Origin: Chitinophaga niastensis
GTDB taxonomy: Bacteria; Bacteroidota; Bacteroidia; Chitinophagales; Chitinophagaceae
Length of the DNA: 64,000 nt
Direction: 5' to 3'
NCBI RefSeq assembly: GCF_003014755.1
Contig: NZ_PYAW01000002.1
Location: 992,001 to 1,056,000, forward strand
Every line of letters starts with the position of its first letter. Position 1 is the stretch's first letter. Positions 9,637 through 19,073 of this stretch are shown piece by piece. The notes under the pieces were generated by a model. That model was not told the DNA's origin, ran no database searches, and was given only the letters and a program-made list of their open reading frames with translations. The translations under genes and the position numbers were made by a program.

Positions 9637-12144
9637 ATGATCTATTCAAAAAACAACAGCAGTTGCGCTAGAGATAGTGTGCGGATTCCTCATTGGCTAC
9701 CAGAAAATAAATCACATGTTAGTAATATCTACCTCAAAAAAAGGACACTATTGTTTGTGTCTGTTTTCATTATTGTTTTTTTACTGAGTACTGTTAATAC
9801 AGTGGCCCAAATTTCTATTAGCGGAAGGATAGTTGAAAAAGAAGAGAAAGGAATAAGTTTTGCCTCAGTAGAATGTCAGGAAGATTCAACAGTTTTATGT
9901 GTTGCCGTTTCGGATGAACAGGGTTATTATCATCTTATCTGCAATACTTCTTTTCCCCGTATGATGATTATAAAAGTAAGCAGGATAGGGTTTGTTAAAA
10001 AACAACGCGTGATAGAACCAGGAAGAGATCTTAAAGATACGGTCCTGGGTAATATCATATTGATAAGGGATTCAACCACCACACTTACAGGGGTAACTGT
10101 AAAAGCGCAACGACCTTTGTTTGAAAAGAAATCTGATCGCTTTGTTTTTAATTTAAATGGTAATCCCTTATTGTCGGGAAACAATGCCTGGGATATACTT
10201 AGACATGTTCCTCTCGTAAGTGCAAATGACCTTGGCGCCTTGTTTATTGCAGGCAAAAAAAATACAGTCGTATATATTAATGGCCGTAAAAATCTTATGG
10301 GACAGGAAGCGCTTTATTACCTCCTTAAAAATATGCCTGCTGATAATATCGCGAAGGTTGAAGTAATCACCAACCCTTCCAGTCTTTTTGATGCAGGCGA
10401 CGGCGCCGGAATTATCAATATTGTTTTAAAGAAACCCGATACAGATGGCCTGCAAGGCCGGGTTTCTGTTACAGATGAACAGGCTGCTTACAACACCCAG
10501 CGTACCTTTAATAATATCAGTTACCGCCACGGCAAAATAGGGGCCTCTTTAAATGTCTGGGGCAATAGGATGAAGCACCTGAGAACAGAACATACAGCCG
10601 TATTATATAAAAAAAATAACGATGAAAATCTGAATGATATCACCCGGATTCAACCTAAAAATTTCTATGGTGGTACATTACAGTTAAATTATGACATCAA
10701 TGCGAAACAAACTGCCGGGCTGATCATCAATACTATCAATAATGATCAGCATCACCGCGACTTTACCAGTACCCTTTACCGGCAAAAGGGGAGCGACCAT
10801 GTGGACTCTTCTCTACAAACACAAACGCTTTCACAACTTAAGGGTCATTCTACCAATATTAATTTTAACTATCAGTTCAATATCGATTCCTTGGGAGGTT
10901 ACTTAAGTGTGGATGTAGATTATTTTAATTATTATGATTTTATACAACAGGAAAATAAAATACGTACCAATAATAATTTCATTTCCAGGTTACCTCAGAA
11001 AATTGACAACTTATCCTGGAAAATTGACTACAAGTACGCTTTTAATGAAAACACTGACATCACTGCCGGTATTAAATATTTTAATACAAAGTCTGATAAC
11101 AACCTGTTCTTTGGCTTGTGGAATACCGATACTTATAAACAGGACAGCACCAGGAGCAACCATTATAGATACCAGGAGCAGATCAACGCTGCTTTCGCTT
11201 CCTTACGCAAAAAATGGAATAGTAAATGGGAAACAACTGTTGGCCTGAGAGCTGAGAATACAAACATAGAAGGAGTTACAGTAAATCTCAATCAATCTTT
11301 TCGTAAAAAATACTGGAGTGTATTTCCTTCGTTGTTTATAAATTTTACACCTGCTGCCAACCACCAGTTTGCCTATAGCATTACTAATCATATTGGTCGC
11401 CCTGATTTCAATATACTCAACCCATTCCGCTTTTATACCAGCGCTGACATTTATGCAGAGGGAAACCCTTTCCTTCAGGCAGCTAAAGTAATTACACAGG
11501 AGCTTTCCTATACCTTATCGGGAAAGTATGTTTTTTTATTGAATCATAAATTCAGCCGGGATGATTATGACCAGTTTATTATTACGGATTCCGGCAATAA
11601 TACCATGAAATATCAGTATTTCAATTTCGGGCAAAGTAATGACTATACACTCACCTCTTCCATTGCCCAATCATTTTGCAATGGTATAATTGAATCCAAT
11701 TTTTCATTCACACTTGGATACAGGAAATATCAGGGAGCTGTACCCGGGCAGTATATAAACCGTGGTGCAATGTATGGCAGTGCCTATCTGGATAATACAA
11801 TTTACATATCAAAGGAAAAAAAGCTGACGGGATACGTTGTATTCAGTTATAATACGCCGCAGGAAACAAGCATGGGCAAGGCAGGGCAAAGCGCAGCGCT
11901 GGAAATAAGTATCCGGAAAAAAATAAAGCAGTTCACCTTCACACTATTCTCCATTGACTTGTTGAATACCTCTGTACCCAGTACTGTATTTGATAATGAC
12001 TATTCTCATAACCGGATCAAACAGGGAAATGATACCCGTGTACTAGGAATGGTAGTGAGTTATGGATTTGGAAATAAAAAAATGAAAACTGTGAAAAGCC
12101 GCAATACATCCAACCAGGAAATTATTGACCGGTCTTCACATTAA
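9637..12144 (+). CDS. Outer-membrane beta-barrel protein of the RiPP locus (TonB-receptor-like)
   Basis: Protein of 835 residues. An unusually long N-terminal stretch precedes a hydrophobic segment (about residues 37-58) ending in TVAQI. A carboxypeptidase-regulatory-like domain (about 60-150) is followed by a plug-like region with YINGRKNLMG and VEVITNPSSLFDAGDGAGIINIVLKK-type sequence (quoted in parts), then a long beta-barrel of the outer-membrane beta-barrel family often annotated next to TonB receptors. It ends 74 bases before a RiPP precursor and is co-oriented with the maturase and exporter. It could move the product or a sensed peptide across the outer membrane. It lacks the STN domain of SusC. 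The true start may lie downstream of 9637. Confidence 0.8.
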   Translation: MIYSKNNSSCARDSVRIPHWLPENKSHVSNIYLKKRTLLFVSVFIIVFLLSTVNTVAQISISGRIVEKEEKGISFASVECQEDSTVLCVAVSDEQGYYHLICNTSFPRMMIIKVSRIGFVKKQRVIEPGRDLKDTVLGNIILIRDSTTTLTGVTVKAQRPLFEKKSDRFVFNLNGNPLLSGNNAWDILRHVPLVSANDLGALFIAGKKNTVVYINGRKNLMGQEALYYLLKNMPADNIAKVEVITNPSSLFDAGDGAGIINIVLKKPDTDGLQGRVSVTDEQAAYNTQRTFNNISYRHGKIGASLNVWGNRMKHLRTEHTAVLYKKNNDENLNDITRIQPKNFYGGTLQLNYDINAKQTAGLIINTINNDQHHRDFTSTLYRQKGSDHVDSSLQTQTLSQLKGHSTNINFNYQFNIDSLGGYLSVDVDYFNYYDFIQQENKIRTNNNFISRLPQKIDNLSWKIDYKYAFNENTDITAGIKYFNTKSDNNLFFGLWNTDTYKQDSTRSNHYRYQEQINAAFASLRKKWNSKWETTVGLRAENTNIEGVTVNLNQSFRKKYWSVFPSLFINFTPAANHQFAYSITNHIGRPDFNILNPFRFYTSADIYAEGNPFLQAAKVITQELSYTLSGKYVFLLNHKFSRDDYDQFIITDSGNNTMKYQYFNFGQSNDYTLTSSIAQSFCNGIIESNFSFTLGYRKYQGAVPGQYINRGAMYGSAYLDNTIYISKEKKLTGYVVFSYNTPQETSMGKAGQSAALEISIRKKIKQFTFTLFSIDLLNTSVPSTVFDNDYSHNRIKQGNDTRVLGMVVSYGFGNKKMKTVKSRNTSNQEIIDRSSH

Positions 12145-12218
12145 AAATATTGTTGCGCAACATAGGCGGTACCTGAAAAGCCTGATATTAAATAGAGTAA
12201 GGGTAATTGCAAATAAAT

Positions 12219-12395
12219 ATGGAAAATAAAAAACTCGAGGAATTACTGTCCTCACTCGAATCTATTGCAGAAAATCAACAAGGTATGTTAACTGGAGGCT
12301 TTGCTGCTATTCAGGCATCATCTGCAGTAGTCACTCTTGCCCCCCCTACGAATAACTGTAATGGTGGTAACTGTGCTGCTCATTGTGGTGTATGA
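12219..12395 (+). CDS. RiPP precursor peptide with double-glycine leader and Cys-rich tail
   Basis: Peptide of 58 residues from the ATG at 12219; an upstream TTG would add four residues. The leader is helical and acidic (KKLEELLSSLESIAENQQG) and ends in the double-glycine motif MLTGG at residues 23-27. Cleavage after GG would leave a core of 31 residues ending NNCNGGNCAAHCGV, with three cysteines. Placed directly before a radical SAM/SPASM maturase and a C39-peptidase exporter, it is almost certainly their substrate. Thioether bonds from Cys to carbon (sactipeptide or ranthipeptide type) are the likely modification, but other radical SAM chemistry is possible. A terminator follows, so the precursor may be made in excess over the enzymes. 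Confidence 0.85.
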   Translation: MENKKLEELLSSLESIAENQQGMLTGGFAAIQASSAVVTLAPPTNNCNGGNCAAHCGV

Positions 12396-12416
12396 GCATA
12401 GCTGTAATTCAATGAT

Positions 12417-12456
12417 GATATCAGGACAAGGCTAAGCCCATGTCCTGATATCTTTT
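12417..12456 (+). terminator. Terminator or attenuator between RiPP precursor and maturase
   Basis: Perfect 12-bp stem, GATATCAGGACA at 12417-12428 with TGTCCTGATATC at 12441-12452, followed by TTTT. It sits after the precursor stop and before the maturase gene. Partial read-through would give high precursor and low enzyme levels. Confidence 0.75.
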
Positions 12457-12495
12457 CCGGTATCCCTTTTTATAACCGTTAAACCCAGTTCAAAT

Positions 12496-13797
12496 ATGAA
12501 ATATAGCCAGTTTAATACTGTTCTTCCATACAGTGATAAGATGCTGTTATATAATTCTTTTTCAAACCAGTTTTTAATTTTAGAACCCCTTTTAAAGGAT
12601 TTATTATTTGCAGCTAAAGCGGAAGACATCGATGAATTAAGAAATGTGCACGCCACATTCTTTCAGGCCCTGATAGACGGTGGCTATTTAGTGGAAAATG
12701 AGCGGGATGAAGTAGAGGAAGTAAAGAAAGTAAGTCGTAAAACAGACCTTGATCAATCTGATTACAGACTTACCATCAATCCAACCATGAACTGTAATTT
12801 TAAATGCTGGTACTGCTATGAAACGCATATCAAGAGTTCCAGGATGAATGAGGATATTATTGAAAGGACAAATATTTTCATCAGCAATCTTGTATCCACC
12901 AGCCGTTCCCTGAAAAGAATTAATCTATCCTGGTTTGGCGGAGAACCATTGCTATATTTCTATGATATTGTGCAGCCTATTATGGAGCATTTCAATAAGG
13001 CATGCGCTGCGCATGATATTGCCGGTTCCATTACATTTACAACCAATGGCTTTCTGATCAATGAAAAGATGATAAAAATATTTGAAAAAGAGAAAGCTGC
13101 TCATTTTCAGATAACAATGGATGGTTTTGGTGAAGATCATGATAAAATACGGTATGTATCCGAAACGAGAGGCTCGTACAAGGAAATTATTCACAATATA
13201 AAATTGCTGATACGTAATAAGTTCAATGTTACTATGCGCATTAATTATACTGCTGATAACATTTTAAATTGCGATAGGATCATCGAAGATCTGATGGATC
13301 TTGATCAGGTGGATAAGAGCTATATGCTAGTTGATTTTCATAAAGTATGGCAGGAAACAGATGCTAATGCTGACCTTCATTTTATGCAAAAGGCTGATAA
13401 TTTCCGTAATGCCGGATTTAGAGTATCCTCCCATCTTTCTCCAAATAATGTCCGCGATTCCTGCTATGCTGATAAATTAAACAGTGCGGTGATTAATTAT
13501 AACGGAGAGGTGTTTAAATGCACTGCCAGGGATTTTACCACCGGTAAGAGAGAGGGATATATTAATGAATCCGGTGAAATAATTTGGGAAAAGGGTTCTC
13601 CCACAAGACGTATGGAGGCAAAATTTCATAATAAGCCTTGTCTGTCTTGCCGCATTTTACCACTATGCAATGGGGGATGTTCACAACATGCGATAGAACA
13701 TCTTAACCTGGAAGACTATTGCGTATATTCCTTTGATGAAAAGGAAAAAGATAAAGTGGTACTTAATAAGTTCAAGGAAATAACTGCCGTACATTAA
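12496..13797 (+). CDS. Radical SAM/SPASM peptide maturase
   Basis: Enzyme of 433 residues. The radical SAM cluster motif CNFKCWYC (Cys100, Cys104, Cys107) is followed by YET, and the GGEP-type motif WFGGEPLL occurs near residue 150. A C-terminal SPASM region (about 330-420) has many cysteines, including DSCYAD, FKCTAR, PCLSCRILPLCNGGC and DYCVYSF, as expected for two further iron-sulphur clusters. The N-terminal 85 residues can serve as a leader-binding region, although a clear RRE fold cannot be proven by eye. It probably modifies the peptide encoded at 12219. The stop codon is directly followed by the exporter ATG, so the two genes are tightly coupled. Confidence 0.92.
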   Translation: MKYSQFNTVLPYSDKMLLYNSFSNQFLILEPLLKDLLFAAKAEDIDELRNVHATFFQALIDGGYLVENERDEVEEVKKVSRKTDLDQSDYRLTINPTMNCNFKCWYCYETHIKSSRMNEDIIERTNIFISNLVSTSRSLKRINLSWFGGEPLLYFYDIVQPIMEHFNKACAAHDIAGSITFTTNGFLINEKMIKIFEKEKAAHFQITMDGFGEDHDKIRYVSETRGSYKEIIHNIKLLIRNKFNVTMRINYTADNILNCDRIIEDLMDLDQVDKSYMLVDFHKVWQETDANADLHFMQKADNFRNAGFRVSSHLSPNNVRDSCYADKLNSAVINYNGEVFKCTARDFTTGKREGYINESGEIIWEKGSPTRRMEAKFHNKPCLSCRILPLCNGGCSQHAIEHLNLEDYCVYSFDEKEKDKVVLNKFKEITAVH

Positions 13798-15993
13798 ATG
13801 AAATTCCCTTTCTATCACCAGCTCGAGTCCATTGATTGTGGTCCTTCCTGCCTGCGCATGGTTGCTGCCTATTATAAAAAACATATCAGCTTGCAGGAAT
13901 TGAAAACTTATTGCCAGGCAACGCGTGTAGGCATAACGCTTCAGGATATAGTAGCAGGGGCTACCCGGGCGGGGTTCCATTCATTTCCGGTAAAAATCAC
14001 GATGGCGGAATTGCTTAAAATTCCGCTTCCTGCTATTTTGTTCTGGCGGCAGGAGCACTATGTAGTGCTCTATAAAATCCACCAGCAACGTAACGGTAAG
14101 AAAATATTTCATATTGCAGATCCGGGTTATGGCAAGATTCAGCTGGGGGAAGAGATTTTTTTAAAAGACTGGCAGGGAGACGAAGAAAAAGGAGTAGCGC
14201 TTATCCTGCAACCAGGAAACGAGTTTGCCAATAAAAAAGAAGAGGTATCCAGGTTGAAGAGCAGCTATGGTGAGGCTGTTACTGCCTTTGGTAGAATCCT
14301 GAATAAATATCGCTGGAATTTTTCAATTGCTTGTATCCTTTTTGCGCTGGCAATGGTCACCAATTGGGCTGCTCCATTATTATTCCAGCGAATGATTGAT
14401 CAGGGCGTCATGTTAAAAAACATGCATATCGTATGGTTGATCATCCTGTCCCAGCTGATTCTATTTATTGGCAATTGTATCTTCGACAGCCTAAGCTCTG
14501 TTGTTTTGGTAAAACTGAACTTTAACATCAGCATCGGTTACCTGTCGCAATTTCTTCAGAAGCTGATCAGGTTGCCGGTTAGTTTTTTTGATACCAGGTT
14601 AAACACAGACTTGATTCAGCGGATAGACGACCAGGAAAGAATTCAAAGTTTTCTCACATACCGGCTGATACAATTCATCTTCGCTATTTTTAACCTGCTG
14701 GCTTTCTCCGCCATTTTGATTTATTTTAACAGGACGATCTTCGGTGTATTTTTATTATGTACACTCACCGCTGTAATCTGGATTGTTTTATTTCTTGGTA
14801 AAAGAAAGATATTGGATTATTCAAGATTTTCTTTATTGTCTGAGAATAAGAACAATGTTTATGAGCTTATCATGGGCATGCCCGAAATAAAGATTAATAA
14901 TGCACAAACTGCAAAAATTCACCAGTGGAAACATATTCAACTGAAGATAAATAAAATAATTCTCCAGGCGCTTTACCTGAATTATTACCAACTTATAGGA
15001 GTAAATTTTATCAATAAGTTAAGAGATATTATTATAACAGGCATTTGCGCATGGATGGTCATAAATAACCAGATGACCATCGGTATTATGATGAGCATCA
15101 GTTTTGTAATCGGTCAATTAAGCGGTCCTGTAATGCAGATAATTGAATGTATACGGAGTATACAGGACGCGAAGCTTTCTCATGAAAGGATTGATGAGAT
15201 ACAAAAAAAAGAAGATGAGAATAATGCTTCAAAAATTATCCCCGCGGTAACCCACTATGGAATTAAGTTGAATAACATATCCTTCAAATACGATGGTAGT
15301 TTCAATCCTTATATTATCTCAAATCTAAGTTTGTTTGTTCCTAAAGGTAAAATTACAGCCATTGTGGGCAGTAGCGGCAGTGGCAAAACCACATTGATGA
15401 AACTGATGCTTGCCTTTTATAATCCTCAGCAAGGGGATATCCTGGTAGATAAAGTAAAATTGAGCGATATTAATACTGATGAATGGAGAAAAAAATGCGG
15501 TGTAGTGATGCAGGATGGTTGGATATACAGTGGCACTATTGCCAATAATATTGCCATTGCAGACGAAAATCCGGATATGAAGAAATTAGAGCTGGCAGCT
15601 GAAATAGCTTGTATCAAGGATTTTATTCATCATCTTCCTTTAAAATATAACACGAAGATCGGGAAGTCCGGTATTGAGCTGAGTGGCGGACAGAAACAGC
15701 GCATCCTCATTGCGAGGGCTGTTTATAAAGACCCTGAGTTAATGTTCTTTGATGAGGCTACAAGTAGCCTGGATGCAAAGAACGAGAAAGAGATCATGGA
15801 CAATTTAAACGCATTCTTCAGGAACCGCACAGTGGTTATCATTGCTCATCGGCTGAGCACAGTTAAGCATGCCGATCAGATTATTGTTCTGGAGAAAGGA
15901 AAAATAATAGAAACTGGTGATCATGAATCCCTTGCCATACAAAAAGGGTTCTACTATGAGTTGGTAAAAAATCAACTGGAACTCGGGCATTGA
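13798..15993 (+). CDS. Peptidase-domain ABC exporter (C39, PCAT)
   Basis: Inner-membrane protein of 731 residues that removes double-glycine leaders and exports the core. The N-terminal C39 peptidase has its catalytic Cys14 (SIDCGPSC), His87 (QEHYVVLY) and Asp108 (IADPGYG), so it should be active. A six-helix transmembrane domain spans about residues 165-440. The ATPase has Walker A GSSGSGKTT (about 522), the signature LSGGQKQR (about 627) and Walker B LMFFDEATSSLD (about 647). It begins at the base after the maturase stop. The GG motif of the peptide at 12219 is the obvious substrate. A strong terminator follows, closing the operon. Confidence 0.95.
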   Translation: MKFPFYHQLESIDCGPSCLRMVAAYYKKHISLQELKTYCQATRVGITLQDIVAGATRAGFHSFPVKITMAELLKIPLPAILFWRQEHYVVLYKIHQQRNGKKIFHIADPGYGKIQLGEEIFLKDWQGDEEKGVALILQPGNEFANKKEEVSRLKSSYGEAVTAFGRILNKYRWNFSIACILFALAMVTNWAAPLLFQRMIDQGVMLKNMHIVWLIILSQLILFIGNCIFDSLSSVVLVKLNFNISIGYLSQFLQKLIRLPVSFFDTRLNTDLIQRIDDQERIQSFLTYRLIQFIFAIFNLLAFSAILIYFNRTIFGVFLLCTLTAVIWIVLFLGKRKILDYSRFSLLSENKNNVYELIMGMPEIKINNAQTAKIHQWKHIQLKINKIILQALYLNYYQLIGVNFINKLRDIIITGICAWMVINNQMTIGIMMSISFVIGQLSGPVMQIIECIRSIQDAKLSHERIDEIQKKEDENNASKIIPAVTHYGIKLNNISFKYDGSFNPYIISNLSLFVPKGKITAIVGSSGSGKTTLMKLMLAFYNPQQGDILVDKVKLSDINTDEWRKKCGVVMQDGWIYSGTIANNIAIADENPDMKKLELAAEIACIKDFIHHLPLKYNTKIGKSGIELSGGQKQRILIARAVYKDPELMFFDEATSSLDAKNEKEIMDNLNAFFRNRTVVIIAHRLSTVKHADQIIVLEKGKIIETGDHESLAIQKGFYYELVKNQLELGH

Positions 15994-16033
15994 TAAGTTT
16001 TTTAAGGTCTTGCCTGGTGGCTGAATGAGAAAG

Positions 16034-16070
16034 GCCGCATAAATCGTAAGATTTATGCGGCTTTAGCTTT
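16034..16070 (+). terminator. Terminator after RiPP operon
   Basis: Perfect 12-bp stem, GCCGCATAAATC at 16034-16045 and GATTTATGCGGC at 16050-16061, with a GTAA loop and a T-rich tail (CTTTAGCTTT). Confidence 0.82.
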
Positions 16071-16086
16071 AAATGAAACAGATGAA

Positions 16087-16115
16087 TTTTTAATCGCGCC
16101 AAGCGGAATTGAAAT
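16087..16115 (+). repeat. Solitary CRISPR-like repeat
   Basis: A 29-base sequence that matches the repeat of the arrays at 23.8-25.7 kb at all but three positions (first base T for C, GCGCC for GCACC, AAGCGG for AAGTGG) and keeps the AATTGAAAT end. No second repeat can be recognised within 100 bases on either side. It lies directly after the RiPP operon terminator and about 7.7 kb from the nearest array. Confidence 0.8.
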
Positions 16116-16195
16116 TCCCATCCACCTCGCAAGTATTTGCGGAATTATGTTTTTTTATATCGATAGAAAAATTTTATCCAGGATGTGAACAGATG

Positions 16196-17254
16196 CTATA
16201 ATGATTTACCCAAAAAATCAGCATAGGCAGTGGTAGCCTTGGTTATAGCGGCAGCGGTAGTTTTATTGGTATTGTTAAACAGTTTTGTTTCGATGATTAC
16301 CTTTTGCGTTTGTTCCGTACGTTTCCAGGTGCCGGCTATTTGTCCATCTATTACTATGGTTGGTTTAAAAATGCCATAACCTGTTTCTTCTATGTATTCC
16401 GGCCGGAGTATATCATTCCGGTCTTTATAGGCAACGGCATATTCATCATAGGAAGGTAGCAGGTAAGTGGTAGGTGTTTGTTTAGATGAGAATTTGGTAT
16501 CGGCGGCCAACCAATATGCCTGGCCATTTACTACCATATGCGCCAACTGTTTTTTATTCAGTTCAATACCTTTTTTGGCGTCACTGATACTTAATCCGCT
16601 CCACCATGCAAGATCCTGCAAGGTTGCCGGTCCTCTGCTGAGGAAATATCTTTTGGATAATTCTGCAATGGCGGCATCTGTATCAATTAATTTAATGACG
16701 GGCGCTCTTTCTTCCAGCAGGGCATAAGTAAACTGTTTGCCTTGCCGCGGGCCGCTGCAGATAAGTCCGTCCAGTTCTGCATCCATGATCAGGAAGCTGA
16801 TCCGGATATCATCTGTATTGATCTTTGCTTTTTTTAATAATACCAACAAGGCGGTGCGGGTAAGTTGTTTGTTGTTGGTTAATGCGGTGGTAATAATTTT
16901 TTTGCTGCGTTTGAGATCATTGTCGGTGATCTCCAGTTTAGCGTGTAGCCGTTTATTAAATGCTTTTATTTTAGGTGCTGTTAGTTGCAGCATCCAGCCA
17001 ATATCTGCCGGTGTTACAAAATGCCAGGTGGGGCGCAGGATATGTGTACGAAGGATCTTTCCGTCGTTGAAGTCCTTTTCTATAGCCGCATCCGTTATAC
17101 CTTTTATACGGTTGCCGATGCCCCATTTAGCGCCGGCAAAGTCCTGTGCCTGTATACAACCCATCCATCCCACCAACGCAGAAGGGTCTGTAAAATGTGA
17201 ATCAACCATCTGCTGGTGAAAAAGGCGTTGATGAGCTATATCCTTGCTGGTCAT
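16196..17254 (-). CDS. AlkZ/AlkX-like winged-helix DNA-binding protein
   Basis: Protein of 352 residues of the winged-helix family that includes the AlkZ and AlkX DNA glycosylases. The sequence begins IAHQRLFHQQM and carries CIQAQDFAGAKWGIG. The QAQ at residues 35-37 corresponds to the Q-x-Q catalytic motif known from AlkZ. Other family marks are THILRPTWHFVTPADI and RYFLSRGPATLQDLAWWSGLS. AlkZ-type enzymes remove cross-linked or alkylated bases and in some bacteria protect against a self-made genotoxin. Here it stands alone after a RiPP operon on the opposite strand, so general DNA repair is the simplest idea. Confidence 0.85.
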   Translation of the reverse strand: MTSKDIAHQRLFHQQMVDSHFTDPSALVGWMGCIQAQDFAGAKWGIGNRIKGITDAAIEKDFNDGKILRTHILRPTWHFVTPADIGWMLQLTAPKIKAFNKRLHAKLEITDNDLKRSKKIITTALTNNKQLTRTALLVLLKKAKINTDDIRISFLIMDAELDGLICSGPRQGKQFTYALLEERAPVIKLIDTDAAIAELSKRYFLSRGPATLQDLAWWSGLSISDAKKGIELNKKQLAHMVVNGQAYWLAADTKFSSKQTPTTYLLPSYDEYAVAYKDRNDILRPEYIEETGYGIFKPTIVIDGQIAGTWKRTEQTQKVIIETKLFNNTNKTTAAAITKATTAYADFLGKSL

Positions 17255-17325
17255 ATATTCAGGTGTTGTTTGAATACAAAGCTAACCCGGAGGTGTGACA
17301 ACAGTATGTCAGTTGTAAAACAGGG

Positions 17326-18267
17326 CTAGGAGATTATTTCCAGCACCTCCAGCAGCCGGTCTTTGAGTAGTGTTTTTAAAGATGCCGGTTCTATAATAGA
17401 AGCCTGATCGGCAAAAGTGATGTACCACCTGGAAAAGGCTTCTATGCAGGGAGCGTTGAAAGTTAGGCGGGTATGGGTTTTGCCCTGTTTCTCGCTCACA
17501 AATCCATAGTTGAACTTTTGTTCCTGCAGGTAGCGTACCATCTCATTTTTTACGTCGATAACTGCCGGGAAAGAATGCTGTTGTTCCTTTTCCTTCTTTT
17601 CCAGGTACTCACTGAGGGAGGGGTGTTGCTTGTGGAAAGGCTTATTGGTAAAGGATATTGAAAAGATACGTTCCATCCTGAAATGACGATACACTTTTTG
17701 CAGATGACAAAATGCGATGGCATTCCAGGTACCGTGTTCATGGAAAATACCGATGGGTTCAATATCTCTTTCGGTGGTACCTTCTTCAGATGCATACTGC
17801 AAGTGGAGTGTTTTTTTCTCCCCTACGGCTTTAATAAGCTGGGGAAGGGTATCGTTTACCAGGTAATTATGTTCGGAGTTTTTATGTTTTACGGTAATGC
17901 TCTCTTCCAGGTCTTCGAGTACTTTCTTTTGTGCATTGCGTAAAACGGCCTTCACCTTGAACATGGCAGATTTGAATCTTTCGCTGTTTTGAAGGTCTGC
18001 ATGATTTTCAAGGATTTTTTCTGCCATTAAAAAGGCAATCACTTCTTCTTCTGTAAACATCACCGGTGGCAGGCGATAGCCTTCCATAATGGAATAGCCG
18101 AGTCCTTTTTCGCCTATCACCGGTACCCCGGCCTGTTCCAGGGAGCGGATGTCGCGGTACACAGTACGTAAACTGATATCAAAGCGATCGGCCATTTCCT
18201 GAGCCAGTACCAGCTTCTTTGATTGCAGATGGATCAGGATAGCGGTTAAGCGGTCAAAACGGTTCAT
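17326..18267 (-). CDS. YafY-family WYL-domain transcriptional regulator
   Basis: Regulator of 313 residues. The N-terminal helix-turn-helix has RFDRLTAILIHLQSKKLV and ISLRTVYRDIRSLEQAGVPV, followed by GYRLPPVMFTEEEVIAFLMA. The middle region carries the WYL domain: LHLQYASEEGTTERDIEPIG and WNAIAFCHLQKVYRHFRMERI. A C-terminal extension is at about 225-313. WYL domains bind nucleic acids or ligands. Such regulators are common as single genes with unknown targets. No sign of a linked operon. Confidence 0.92.
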   Translation of the reverse strand: MNRFDRLTAILIHLQSKKLVLAQEMADRFDISLRTVYRDIRSLEQAGVPVIGEKGLGYSIMEGYRLPPVMFTEEEVIAFLMAEKILENHADLQNSERFKSAMFKVKAVLRNAQKKVLEDLEESITVKHKNSEHNYLVNDTLPQLIKAVGEKKTLHLQYASEEGTTERDIEPIGIFHEHGTWNAIAFCHLQKVYRHFRMERIFSISFTNKPFHKQHPSLSEYLEKKEKEQQHSFPAVIDVKNEMVRYLQEQKFNYGFVSEKQGKTHTRLTFNAPCIEAFSRWYITFADQASIIEPASLKTLLKDRLLEVLEIIS

Positions 18268-18362
18268 GATGCGGTTAATTGGTACGGTCGTTGGAATAGT
18301 ATAACAGCGCCGAATTTAAGCCTTTTTAAGGGCAAAAGAATTGATCGGGGAAGATGCCCGGT

Positions 18363-18944
18363 TTATTTTTTCAGGCTTACATTGAGCTCCTGCAGTTTTT
18401 CTTCCTTATCAAAACGGTTGAACTGAACAGCTACCCTGTAACTGTTATGGTAGTAGTCTGATTCATCTTCCTCATAATAAGGCTTCTTAGGATCTCCATG
18501 GGCATTCTTAGGACCAAATAGTTGCTGCTGCCGTTTGCCGTTATCTTCCCATTGTAATCCGAATGGCAACAGGAGCGGTTTTTCAGGAACTTCAGGCTGG
18601 GAAAAAATATTATAGGCTTCAGGTTTGGAAAAAATAATATGGTCGAGGTAAAGCGGACCATCACCTACCGGGTTTTTAATACGGAAATCTTCCGGATTAA
18701 AATTGTGGCTGCCATCAGGATCGCTCCGGCGCAATTTCTCTGCCTGCTCCGGATAATCCCTTTCAAATACTAATGTAATACCCCGGTATCTGAAGTAGAC
18801 CTGCTTCTTTTTATCCAGCTTTTTATCTGGTAAACTTAGATCGGGTAACTGGTGTATATCTATTTCCTGCGCTTCTAAAAACGCCAGCAGATCAGGATGA
18901 TTAGAAGAATATCCCAGGTATTTTATGAGTTTATCACCATTCAT
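18363..18944 (-). CDS. Hypothetical protein, 193 residues
   Basis: Not recognised. It is hydrophilic with no signal peptide or membrane segment, and rich in charged residues. It starts MNGDKLIKYLGYSSNHPDLL and has YFRYRGITLVFERDYP and LYLDHIIFSKPEAY, which suggest an alpha/beta fold like those of small polymorphic-toxin immunity proteins, but this is only an impression. No toxin gene is adjacent. Reading frame, codon use and start are consistent with a real gene. Confidence 0.65.
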   Translation of the reverse strand: MNGDKLIKYLGYSSNHPDLLAFLEAQEIDIHQLPDLSLPDKKLDKKKQVYFRYRGITLVFERDYPEQAEKLRRSDPDGSHNFNPEDFRIKNPVGDGPLYLDHIIFSKPEAYNIFSQPEVPEKPLLLPFGLQWEDNGKRQQQLFGPKNAHGDPKKPYYEEDESDYYHNSYRVAVQFNRFDKEEKLQELNVSLKK

Positions 18945-19073
18945 GTTTTTGGGTCATTATAGTTATCCTTAATAAATTACATTTGCATCCGCATTTCAAT
19001 GGACTTTCACAAAGTAAAGATAAAAGTACATGACCAATGCATAAAAACAATTTGATCTCTAATTTAAGCATGC

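Noticed and set aside
12207..12218. TTG start for the radical SAM RiPP precursor
   Set aside because: The ATG at 12219 gives a typical leader start; the extra four residues add nothing.
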